NCBI GenBank assembly: GCA_029706075.1
Contig: JAINUG010000020.1
Coordinates: forward strand, 5,166,860 to 5,230,859
Direction of reading: 5' to 3'
DNA from: Aldrovandia affinis
Lineage: Eukaryota > Chordata > Actinopteri > Notacanthiformes > Halosauridae
Length of the DNA stretch: 64,000 bases
Made by a program: the position numbers and the translations under genes. Numbering within the stretch: position 1 is the first letter of the stretch; every line of letters begins with the position of its first letter. Shown piece after piece: positions 53,501-64,000 of the stretch. The notes beneath the pieces are model-generated. The model saw nothing but the letters and a program-made list of their open reading frames with translations. It made no database searches and was not told where the DNA came from.

Positions 53501-56500
53501 TTGGTGACGAACAATGCCTTTTCCAGCATGATGGAGCACCTTGCCATAAGGCAAAAGTGATAACTAAGTGGCTCGGGGAACAAAACATCGAATGATCAGC
53601 GTCATTGACCAGGAAACTCCCCAGACCTTAATTCCATTGAGAACTTGTGGTCAATCCTCAAGTGGCGGGTGGACAAACAAAAACCCACAAATTCTGACAA
53701 ACTCCAAGCATTGATTATGCAAGAATGGGCTGCCATCAGTCTGGATGTGGCCCAGAAGTTAATTGACAGCATGCCAGGGCGAATTGCAGAGGTCTTGAAA
53801 AAGAAGGGTCAACACTGCAAATATTGACTCTTTGCATAAACTTAATGTAATTGTCAATAAAAGCCTTTGACACTTGTGAAATGCTTGTAATTATACTTCA
53901 GTATACCATAGTAACATCTGACAAAAAGATCTAAAAACACTGAAGCAGCAAACTTTGTGAAAACCAATACTTGTCATTCTCAAAACTTTTGGCCACGGCT
54001 GTATATTCATCATAAGGATGCTTATTCTGGCCAACCATGAAATGGGCAAACTGCATCATCTATCCGGGTCCTTTTTTTATATTCACTAATATTGGATTGA
54101 TATTTATTTGAACTAATTTGTTAATATGGGGTGTAAGACAGTGCTCGTGCTTTTAGAACAGTTGTGACGTTATGTTTATCAGTTTGTGTTCGCTAATTAG
54201 TCATGCGAGACTGTTATAGGCGAGACCGCTATAGTCTCATATCAGAGTTAAGTGCCAGAGGAAGTTTCCGATTTCATTCCGTTTGTATTTACCAATACCA
54301 CACACGCATGCATGCATATACAGTTTAGAAGATAAACCCACTGGAATGTACTGTATCTTCTCTTTCACTGATTGTCTGACCAGAATCAAGTGCTAACTCA
54401 ACCAGTGCATTTCCAGAGACCCCTGTCTCTATTGTTTATGGGGAGAAATTCTTATTCCTAGATGGGTGATTTCCTTTGGGGACCAATTGAACTGGAAATG
54501 TATGGGAGGAGGGTAGTTAGCCAAAGGTCCTATAGGCATTGCTTCAGTTTTGGACAAATTAACTTAGAAATGTATCCCAAAAGTGCTTTCAAAGCACTTT
54601 TCACTATGCTTTGCACTGCTCTGTACATCGTCCTTGATAGGGGTGTCTAGAAAATGAATAAGTGAATATTAATAATGAGTAATAATAATGTGAACGATGT
54701 GTGCTGCCGTCCCAGGTATCATTGAGACCATGGAGAGGTATTCCCTCGAGGCCAGAGGTACAGGGGGGGCCGATGTGCGGAAGATGGACAAGAGCGCGTT
54801 TAGGGGGGTAAAGAAGCCCCCACTCCCATTGCTCCCCAAACCTCCTGCTCTCGCCCCTCCACTAGCACCAAAGCCACCGGTAGAGTCTACACTACATTCT
54901 CACTGGCAGAAGGGCCTAGTGCTTTTATTTAAGATTCTTATCCAATATCATTATTTCTTTGCTTTATAGAATGAATTCATGTTATCATATTTTACACCAC
55001 AGATTTTAATTTAACAAATTATATTAACAGCAGAATAAAATGGTTTTGTATATAAAATGGTCTGAAACCACCCAGAAAACAGCACCGGTCAGTGAATACA
55101 TTGCTCACAGAATAAGCGACATGAAGCATTGATTTAAGCAACAGCAGTGTAAGGCATAAGCAAGATGGGTGTGTGTGTTTGTGTGTTTGCTTGTGTAGTT
55201 GGGCTGGTCGTGTCCTCAGTGCACATATGTGAACAAGCCAACGCGGCCAGGATGTGAGATCTGTGGAATGGAGAGGCCTGCCACATATAAAGTTCCGGAC
55301 ATCTACCAGCCAGATGACGAGGAGGTCCAGCGCATTAGGCAGGAGGAGGTTGCAAGTCTGCAATACCAACAGGTAGCACTTTCAGCCCAAAACCATGTGA
55401 CCTTAGAAGCAATGTTGGGTAAAAATATGTCAAATATATATGACCTTGAATTCCAGTATGCTTCTGAATTATTTAGGCTTACAGTATTGAAGTGTGAAAT
55501 ATGATGTTAAAAAACGCGAAATATGATGTTAATAACCGATTGAGAAAGGCTGAAATATTTCCTGGTGATCTCTTATCCATGTGTTATGAAATTATGAAGG
55601 CCTTGGTGGATGAAAGGGAGAGAAATTTCATGAGTCTGCTGGAGACTGACGAGGTCAGTCTGGTGCCCTACAACCAGGAATTGGACTGCCCCATTTGCTA
55701 TACCACAATCCCACCAGGCGAGGGCGCCATACTTCGAGAGTGCCTGCACACCTTCTGCAAGTATGACCTTTTTTGGGGGGTTTGGGGTAAATTTATATTA
55801 AAGCTACTCTACGCCAATTTTCGCCCCAGTGGCAGTGAAGTGAATTGCGAATCCTCCCGGCCCTTCTCTCCGCCCCCACTTTACCTTGGTTTGTTTGACG
55901 CCCCCTCACTTGTTCCACATCCTAGCTGCCTCTCATGTCAAGAATATTGCTGCTTCTGAGCTAACGTTTGCTGCACTCGTCTGACCCAGAACAAACCGTG
56001 TCAGGTTCTATATCTAATAAAATGCTTGCCATCATTGTACCTTGGTTCCCAGACTTTATAGCAAGAGTTCCTATTCACCAACTGTTATTGTAACATAAGT
56101 GCTTTAGCTATGTTAGCTCAAATGCTGTTTGTTGTTCTAGCTAGCAAGGTATGCTGAGTACTTACTACTTACTATGCTTGAGTGCTTGCACAAAGCTACA
56201 GTGAGCCAGCTAACATGGTTGTGCTATAGGGTTTTTACATTGCTAGCTATCTGTATTGTAGGTAGCACGCAAGCCTTTTCTTACTATCCACCATTGTTGT
56301 ACTGAGAAATGCTGCAACCTGACTGGTCAGTGGCCACACCCTGGTATGGCCACAGGTTACACACCCACAGCAAATGTATACACCCAAAATTGTCCCAAAT
56401 TTTGGTAGAACCAATTTCAGGTAGAAGGGCAGGGAGCACAAAGCAGGTGCACACACTGACAAACTGTCAATGTGTGTCTTGCTATGGTTTTTGTATTGTG

Positions 56501-59500
56501 GTACTGTTGTTATTCTGTGAATGAAAGTTTTGGGTGGGCCTAGTTGTGCTGAATGGCCTGTTCTCATCAACAAATGCTTAACTCATATCCACCTAATGCA
56601 TTATTCTGTATAAACACGGTGTGTGCCTAGCCACACTCATTCACAGTCAGCCACCCAACACTTCCCTCTTATTGGAAATGGAAAGAGAAACAATAGGCAA
56701 ATTGGAAAGTGCATGAAATGATCTTTATACTGATGTGTTATGCCCAATCACAAAAAAGTTGCAATTGAAAAACATCATATACGAATTATGAAAATTATGT
56801 TTGTACATAATTTATAATAATACATAATTTGTGGAGATGTTTGGCATGTCATATCAATTCAACGTTTTAACAAATTAGTGTTATTATATACACTACACTA
56901 TATAATGTGTGTAAATTATGTACAGATGAATTCTTACAATCTTACATTTATTTGTCACATCTACATTTGCATGTAACCATTTTCAAATTTGACGTGGAAT
57001 TATATTTCAAGGAATTGAGTTCGTATCATTCTCTGTAATGTCACAAGTTCATCTCATTCTTCATTTTGTTATTAGTTTAAATTTTTTGCGTGCCTTTTGT
57101 TTGTTGTGTTTGTTGGGAACATCATAAGCAAACTTCTGGTAATGGAAGCGGCCAAAGCATGGATCAGGACACGCATGCACTTCACATACCGAACAAATGA
57201 AAATTGTGTCAACACGTTGAACCTTACAAGTAGTAGCGGTTTCCTTTCGCTTTGGTGTGTGGGGCAAATCCCTTCTGTCATTGTCTAGAGCTGGAGTTCC
57301 TCCTGCTTTCCTGTAGCTTATACCTATTAAGTTTGTTGATGGAGACTGAAGTCGCGCAATTTCATCTTTGTATTATGAGCTTTATTGTAAACAGTGCAAG
57401 CATTTAGGATAGCAATGTCAAGCATGTAACAAATTATTTTATAGAACCACTTTAGTGACTTTGTCTCTTGTAACAGGCAATTTTTTTCAGCTAAGTCTAC
57501 ACCCCCCATGAGTTTGTTATATAATTATATAATATCTGGACGTTGAACCTCAATGCGCATATCAATTTAATTTAATTTCCGTTACCGGATTTTCCGTAGA
57601 TCGGTGAATTAAGGGTTTGCGCAGTCTACGGAAAATCCCGGATATGGGTTAATGTTATTTCACTATTTTTTCATGGGGGAAAAGCTGCATATAGCACCAT
57701 TAAGACTGGACATTAAATGTTATACTATGTGATTCATTTTTGCATAAATTGTGATTTTCACAAATCTTGTAAAAAATCAATATGAACACAAAACTTCCAG
57801 ATGCAAACATTAACTTATTTTTTGATATATTTTGTTACAGCCAAAGCCAACTGATAAAACTCAGGCAGAGAGACCAGAATTGACATTCAAGGAGAGTGAG
57901 TTTAATGACAAGCTAACCAGGGCAAGAAATTGGATTGTGACTATATCTTATGAAGTAGAGCAGTGGTGTTCAGGAAAAACCGGTGATCATTGTTTAAAAA
58001 AATAAATAAAAATACATGATTTGTTTTTAAAACAGAGAGTGCCTGAAAGGAACCATAACCAACAGCATGGATGCAGAGATAACCTGTCCTTATATGGACG
58101 ACAACTACACCTGCGACTCCAAGCTGCAAGATCGAGAAATATGCTCTGTAAGTGCAGCAGCCCTTCCTCTCTAAAAGGGCCTCCAGAGTAGCATCTTCAG
58201 TCATGACGATACATTTGTCATCTGAGATGTAACCCCTTTTCCTTTCTGGCTGGTTTGGGTAGGTGCTTTCTCAGGAGGAGTATCAGAAATTTCTGGAATT
58301 GAGGCTGAGTATCGCAGAGACGCGGAGCGAAAACAGCTACCACTGCAAGACGCCCGACTGCCCAGGCTGGTGCATATTCGAGGACGAAGTGAACGAGTTT
58401 GCGTGCGAGCTCTGCAACGAGACCAACTGCATCCTCTGCAAGGTGCGTGCGACTTCGGTCCGTGTCCGTCTTCATCCCGGGTTTCTTCGCGGCTGACGGA
58501 GAGAGCAGAAAGGCTGTGCAGGTGTTTCAAGGAATGATGGAATCCGTTGTGTTTCAGGCCATTCACCAGGGCATGAACTGCAAGGAGTACCAGGATGATC
58601 TTCGCCTCAGAGCTGAAAATGACATCGCTGCTAAGCAGACTACAGACCTGCTCAATGTAAGAGTTTATTTGTGCTCCGGGTTAAAGGTCACTTCAGAGTA
58701 CTGCTTTCTCAAAGGTTGGTGGTTGAGATTTGTGTAACACAGTCAGTGTCCTGTAGGTGTATGTGTCATAACCAGAGTTGGGGGGGGTCAATTAAATTTC
58801 AATTCAGGAAATTAAATTATTTATTTTATTACTCATAGAACATTTAGGGCATTTTCAATTCTTGAATTACAATTAATTACCTAACGTGACTGAACTGAAA
58901 TGGAATTGAACCCAACGCATGTTATAACCCAGTGTGCCAAGCAGTGTGAATCACAGTCAGTCTCCTGTAGGTGTGTGCATGTTATATCCCGTTATACCTG
59001 GTGATGTGAATAACACACATGGGAAAGCCCAGTTGTGACTCTGACCCATGCTTGTCCTGGCAGACTATGCTGCAGACGGGCGAGGCCATGCACTGCCCCA
59101 AGTGTAAGATCATTGTGCAGAAGAAGGACGGCTGTGACTGGATCTGCTGTGTGATGTGCAAGACCGAGATGTGCTGGGTGACTCGCCAATCTCGCTGGGG
59201 TCCTAAGGCAAGAGACCTTCGCTTTGTTCCTCAAACACATCGCTAAAGAGACCATACCTTTGTCCCTCAAACACAACGTTAGAGGCCATACCTTTGTTCC
59301 ACAAAAACATTGCTAAAGAGACCATATCTTATGTTGCAAAACACTTTATCCATGTTTCCACAAACATGTCACTATAGAAACCTTGCATTCCTCAAATATT
59401 GATTGCTAAAGGCACTAGCATATGTTTCTCAACCATATCTCTAGTATGCTAAATAGGGGTGTGACGGTATGCCGGTATCACAATATAAAAATATGAAATG

Positions 59501-62269
59501 ATTTAAATTGATTTAAACATACAATTACAAGGAGTGAATTATATTCGGTTGCATTTTGTTTTATTTTTAAATTAAAATGGTATATAAATCGGCAAAGAGC
59601 CATACAATAAACAAATCGAGTTGTAAACTTTGTGATACTTATTTTTCCGCTTAAAAACTGATACACCGAAAACCGAGATATTGAGTAGTACGATTATCAT
59701 ACCGTGAAAATGTCATACCGTCACAACCCTAATGCTAAATCTTCCTCCATTCTCACCATTACACATGCCATTCATTCATTTTTTGGTGTGGCATATTTCT
59801 GCAGAACAATGAACAAGTCAAGCTTACACTTGACACTTGCCTATGATAATTGATAAATGTACACTACCGGTCAAAAGTTTTAGAACACCTCAATTTTTCC
59901 AGTTTTTATTGAAATTCACATTTAATGTTTCAGTGTACTCTGAAATTAAAGCATAGAACAAATAAACAATTGGAGATTAAAAAAAACAATCATGGAATCG
60001 TTTTGTTTAACAAAATGTAATCTAAATTTTTGACTCCTCAAAGTCGCCACCTTTTGCAGATATAACAGCCGAACACACTCGTGGCATTCTTTCTACAGTG
60101 GAAATCAAATATTGTTTGGAAAGTTCTTCCCAACACTGTTGCAGAGGTTCCCACAAATGTTGGACTTGTAGGTTGTTTTGCTTTCACCCTTCTGTCCAGT
60201 TCATCCCAAACTAGCTTGATGGGGTTTACGTCTGGAGACTGTGCGGGCCATTCCATGATTTGAAGCTTACCGTCTGGTTCTTTTCTTCTAAGGTAGTTCT
60301 GACATAGCCTGGAGGTATGTTTTGGGTCATTATCTTGCTGTAGGATGAATCCGACCAACTAGGTGTAGACCAGAGGGTATTGCATGGCGCTGCAAAATGC
60401 TGTAGTAGCCCTTTTGGTTCAGGGTGCCAGTCACTCTGTGCAAGTCGCCGACTCTGGATCCAGCAAAAGAGCCCCAGACCATCACGCTTCCTCCTCCATG
60501 TTTGACAGTTGGTGTCACACACTGAGGAACCGTCCTTTCGCCTACTTGACGGTGTACAAAAACCCTGCGTGATGAACCGAAGATTTTGATTCATCTGTCC
60601 ATAAGACTTTCTTCCAGTCTTCAGTAGTCCACTGGCAGTGCTTCATTGCCCCGGCAAGCCTCTTTTTCTTATTTTGCCATCTTAGCAATGGCTTTCTTAC
60701 TGCCACTCGACCTGTCAAACCTGCAGCTCAAAGTCTTCTCTTCACAGTTGAAACTGAGACTTCCTTACTTCGACCAGTGTTAAGCTGTGCTTGAAGCTGT
60801 TGTCCTGTGAGCCACCTGTCAGGCAAGCTGTTGACTCTCAGAAACTTGTCTTCTGATTTTGTTGAGGCTTTAGGTCTGCCAGACATCTTCCTGTCAGAGT
60901 TTCCTCCAGTTTCCAAGTGCCTTTTGATGGTGTAGGAAACTGTACACACTGACACCTTGGCCTTTGCAATTTCTCTAAAGGAAAGACCTACACTTTTAAG
61001 GGTTATAATGGCCTGTCTGTCTTCCTTTGTTAATTGCCTTTTTCTCGCCATTATAATAGCAATATACTACTTCCTGCAGTGCAATATTGTCCAAATAATG
61101 CTTCAGAGGGTGTAGTAATACAGTCTGTTCAAACACTGCTTTTCTACAGACAGGGTTTGTAAGTAATCAACAACAGTTGGAACACCTGTAGGAATTGTTT
61201 GCATCAACTTTCAAGGCTTAATTTACTTCCATTGCTGCAGAACAGCTGTAAGTTGTTTACCCATTACTTGTTCCCCCTTTTTTTTATAACTCTAAATGTA
61301 CATTATTTTTCAGTTTTTGGTAACCTAAACCTTTTTATTTTTTACCTCTGGCAGTTTACCGCTTACCTTTGTACCATATTCACTGGACTTGAACTGCTTA
61401 AATTTCAGTAAAAACTGGAAAAATGGGGGTGTTCTAAAACCTGACAGGTAGTGTATAAAGATGTAATTATGAATGGGCTTGCTAATTGAGTAGTTGCTTA
61501 CTCATTGTTAGGCCAGCAGAGATCCAGTGCCCTAACCCCTGCTGAACACCTCGTCTCCCACCACATTAGCATACCTACTACTGCGAGCCTTCGATTGTAT
61601 GTGCGAAAATGACCACTGAGTCTATGCATCTATACTTAGCAGTCTTTTACCCTCCTGACTGTCGTGCATGAATAGTAGGGGTAGCGTGCATGTGGAGAAT
61701 AGCACAGCTGACTGTGTGCACATATGGGCATGCCACAGATGCAACAATATAGAGCAGGAGTGAGAGGCAGAGATATTGGGTCCCTGAAGGAATAGATGGT
61801 TTTGAAGCACCAATGAAGGTCTTCAAAATATATAAAAATCATGATGTCAAAGAGAAAAAAAAGTGAGTTTCGTTGGTTGGGTGGTAAATAAATAATGTAA
61901 GGTACTGGCCAAATTTGGAATTGTGAACATTGGATGTGCTTACATTTTGTAGTTATGAATTCACAAACTTACTAATGAAAGTACTAATTAATTAATTAGC
62001 AAACACATTGGTGGATTTTGCCATTCCAAAATGCAGTGATTTGAATGGACCATGTGCAGGTATGTATTATTTGTATTTAATAAATAAATGCGTATGGGAG
62101 ATTTAAGGGGCTTGGAAGCAGGGCATTAATAAGGTGTTAGAGTATGACGCAGGGTGCTGGGTGCAGGTTTGACTTCTCTCTCTCCCTCCAGGGTCATGGG
62201 GACACCTCTGGGGGCTGCAAGTGCAGAGTGAATGGACCCTGTCACCCCAACTGCCAAAACTGCCACTGA
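50545..62269 (+). CDS. rbck1: RBCK1 / HOIL-1, RBR ubiquitin ligase subunit of LUBAC (twelve coding exons)
   Basis: Coding exons: 50545-50587, 51117-51261, 51364-51460, 51689-51887, 54716-54879, 55199-55372, 55600-55760, 58036-58147, 58263-58442, 58558-58656, 59064-59207 and 62192-62269. They join without a frame break into 531 residues (human 510). HOIL-1 works with HOIP and SHARPIN in the linear-ubiquitin complex LUBAC in NF-kB signalling, and itself makes ester-linked ubiquitin. Domains: N-terminal LUBAC-tethering region; UBL about 60-140 (exons 2-4); proline-rich linker about 195-216; NZF zinc finger with C221, C224, C235, C238 and the ubiquitin-contact pair T225-Y226; RING1 starting C304-x2-C307; IBR with C393, C398, C413, C416, C421, C424; RING2 from C469 with catalytic-type C482 in KKDGCDW; C-terminal HPNCQNCH. 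Intron 11 appears to start with GC rather than GT. Exon 7 has a weak pyrimidine tract, so its 5' edge is the least certain junction. Confidence 0.94.
52203..54620 (-). mobile_element. L1-type LINE relic in rbck1 intron 4, split by a Tc1
   Basis: Minus strand: [12 protein letters not shown] near 54563-54529 is a reverse-transcriptase thumb motif; [20 protein letters not shown] and [13 protein letters not shown] (52350-52260) are the following L1-specific region. Between them 52441-54001 is a Tc1 element. The region 54060-54400 is not recognisable. Confidence 0.65.
52441..54001 (+). mobile_element. Tc1/mariner element, nearly complete, in rbck1 intron 4
   Basis: Ends CACCCATGGCCAAAAGTTTT and CAAAACTTTTGGCCACGGCTG are inverted repeats, flanked by TA. 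The transposase begins about 52812 ([20 protein letters not shown]). After a frame break near 52970 and another between 53015 and 53083, a 170-codon frame (53083-53595) holds the first two catalytic acidic positions (FSDESPF and [12 protein letters not shown]). A further break near 53595 precedes [11 protein letters not shown] and the C-terminus ending 53827. No functional protein is encoded. Confidence 0.92.
57061..57540 (-). mobile_element. piggyBac transposase relic in rbck1 intron 7
   Basis: On the minus strand [20 protein letters not shown], followed by [19 protein letters not shown] (57509-57390), matches the C-terminal part of the piggyBac/PGBD transposase domain. Downstream, [20 protein letters not shown] (57190-57130) looks like its cysteine-rich zinc domain. 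Stops separate the two parts. No TTAA-flanked ends were found. Confidence 0.75.
59862..61453 (-). mobile_element. Tc1/mariner element (family B, copy 2) in rbck1 intron 11
   Basis: Ends CACTACCGGTCAAAAGTTTT and its partner at 61435-61453, flanked by TA. The minus-strand transposase begins at 61051 ([20 protein letters not shown]) and remains open for 107 codons over the helix-turn-helix region; later segments carry [33 protein letters not shown] and [19 protein letters not shown] in different frames. It is longer than copy 1 near the 5' end and lacks the SINE. Confidence 0.88.
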
Positions 62270-64000
62270 GTGCCCCCCTCCTCCACTTCTCCTTGGGCCT
62301 GATTGGCTGACTGCTGATTTACTCTCAAGTACAACAGTCTGTTGTGTGACACCAGGGAAAGAGAAGAGCTTTGACTGTTTAGTCCCCTCTGGTGAAGGGA
62401 AATCCTTGCACTGGCTCTCCCCTGCTGTGGATCCAGTAATGTAGAACGTGAAGGAAGTTGTTTATGTGGCATTGTGTGTTTTGAGGAGGTTGATACTGAA
62501 TTTATTTTTGTAATTATTATTTTGAAAGATAATTACCAGTAATTAATATAGGGTGATCTTATTTCATGGTTTTGTAATTGGACCAAAAGGGGTACAATTA
62601 CAAACTATTTAGAAAAGAGGCAATCTATCTTTATGAATACTCCTGTTTGTTTACCTTGAAACAATGCAAAGCAAAACCATAAACAATAGAAACGGATGGT
62701 CAAACAAACTAAGGCTTAGCTACTTGGACCCATACTATAATAGTATGCAGCCATGCATGTTGACCAGTCTGGTCTTTGTAGTCTATAAAATTAAGTTTAC
62801 ACAGGAACGCTATACATTTGGCTTGAACCATTCTCCTGACTTTTTCAAATATATACCCAATTATGCTTCAATGCCCAGCAATAAGATTAACATAAAAAAT
62901 ATCCAATACACATTTATGAAGGATTTTCTCAGCCAACACCATTCTAGCCTAGAATCCAATAATTACAGTATAGTACATAACCTTCAAACTTTCACAGCCA
63001 GGAATTACTGGAAGATTAAAATCTCCATTTTAGTTTTGTTTCTGTAGATATAAAGAATGGACACTACAATATTACGATTTGTAAATACTCCCTTGTGGTC
63101 ATGAAATGGAGATGATGTCATGTGGTATGTCTATATTATCGACTTGGGCATAAGATAGTTGCATGACATGCATACATTTGCACAAATCTAACACGGAAAA
63201 TTCAAAATAAGATGTTTGTATCGTTGTTTTCGTAGCCTTAAATGATCGAAATTGGCTCGCATGTAAACCTAAGGCCCAGATTCAATCAAACTAATTTAAG
63301 CATTGTGTTTTTGTTGTACAACTTGAGTTAGGCAGTTGACATCAATGAAAATTGCAAAGTAAGAAATGAAGGACTGATCAGCAGGGCTGAACCGTTGCTC
63401 ATTTTTAAACCAGATCCATTGTAGTTTTTGATCATCGATTCATTGATCAATCTGATTTATTGCTACGCACAATTCACTCTAACTTGGTTGCAAATGCCTT
63501 GCGAACACATGTTATAGCAAGTTGCTCTTAATATATGCATTAACTAAGTACAGAGTACTAATGTAAATAATTTAGCAACTTGTAAATTGCATCAATATAA
63601 CTAGCTACTGGAACTGCATAAAGATATTGGCATGGAGCCTCCCATCTGGGCAGTTGCATCTGAAAGACATTCAAGCTCATTAGGCCCATTTTAATGCCCT
63701 CCTTGTGATTTCCTGCAGATATTCCGTAGAGCTTATGGGCAAGATGACCATGGATGTTCATATAGACAAATAGAGGGTGTAATTGGCTACTAAATTGGGA
63801 GAAAGTGGGATAAAATCAGAAGCAAATTCTTTATAATTCAGTAGATTTCAGTTATTTTCAACAATTGTTGTATTTAACCAAATATTAAGACTATTTCATG
63901 ATCTGCAAATAACTTCCCTTTTAATTAAAATAATATAATTGGTATATTGTAGGGGGAATTACTCAAACCGACTGTAGCAGTAATAATGTAATGTGTTTGA
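62270..64000 (+). other. rbck1 3' untranslated region and downstream sequence
   Basis: No gene or clear polyA signal directly after the stop was found; an ATTAAA lies near 63014. Part of the repeat also seen at 35325 occurs inverted around 63779-63803. Confidence 0.35.

Noticed and set aside
52812-53827. A host gene derived from a transposase
   Set aside because: Several frame breaks, intact inverted ends and TA flanks show an ordinary dead Tc1, not a domesticated gene.
55501-55599. Upstream extension of rbck1 exon 7
   Set aside because: The frame is open, but human and other HOIL-1 sequences fit a start at 55600 after an AG, and the extra residues have no counterpart.

Overview
The window is vertebrate nuclear DNA, almost certainly from a teleost fish. 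The genes are split by GT-AG introns, there is no operon structure, and the spaces between genes are filled with fish-type mobile DNA: Tc1/mariner elements with long inverted ends, tRNA-derived SINEs with the conserved tail motif 'AGACGCTCTTATCCAGAGCGA', L2-type LINE 3' ends, hAT miniature elements, a piggyBac relic and an L1 relic. The repeat set would suit an ostariophysan or elopomorph fish, but that is only an impression.

Three protein-coding genes can be assembled exon by exon with an unbroken reading frame. (1) trib3 (+, coding exons 27282-29706) encodes a 350-residue Tribbles pseudokinase. (2) maf1 (-, coding exons 45644-40836) encodes a 242-residue repressor of RNA polymerase III. (3) rbck1 / HOIL-1 (+, coding exons 50545-62269) encodes a 531-residue RBR-type ubiquitin ligase subunit of LUBAC. 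trib3 and maf1 converge; maf1 and rbck1 diverge from a shared upstream region of about 2 kb. trib3 next to rbck1 matches human 20p13 (TRIB3-RBCK1). The divergent maf1/rbck1 pair mirrors the human MAF1/SHARPIN pair at 8q24.3, where SHARPIN is the other UBL-NZF subunit of LUBAC.

Layout. 1-24 kb: no recognisable cellular gene; repeats (a 34-bp minisatellite, a hAT MITE with an 8-bp target duplication, LINE relics, a ~250-bp inverted repeat pair about 3 kb apart, Tc1 relics) and one short transposon-like first exon with a PCNA-binding-type motif. 24.6-26.1 kb: probable trib3 promoter and 5' non-coding exon, with a cluster of TAACGTTA palindromes and two ATF4/CHOP-type motifs. 27.3-31.2 kb: trib3. 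31.2-40.4 kb: intergenic, with a Tc1 element carrying a complete SINE, a second hAT MITE and a 14-bp tandem repeat. 40.5-45.7 kb: maf1, with a Tc1 relic in intron 2. 47.4-47.6 kb: likely rbck1 promoter with a good interferon-response element and a non-coding first exon. 47.6-62.3 kb: rbck1, whose introns hold nested Tc1-in-Tc1, Tc1-in-L1, piggyBac and another Tc1.

I found no new multi-gene system. The more unusual items are the maf1/rbck1 divergent arrangement with its interferon element, a likely GC-AG intron in rbck1, altered phosphosites in Maf1, two transposon insertions whose empty site can be read from the flanks, and a large inverted repeat.
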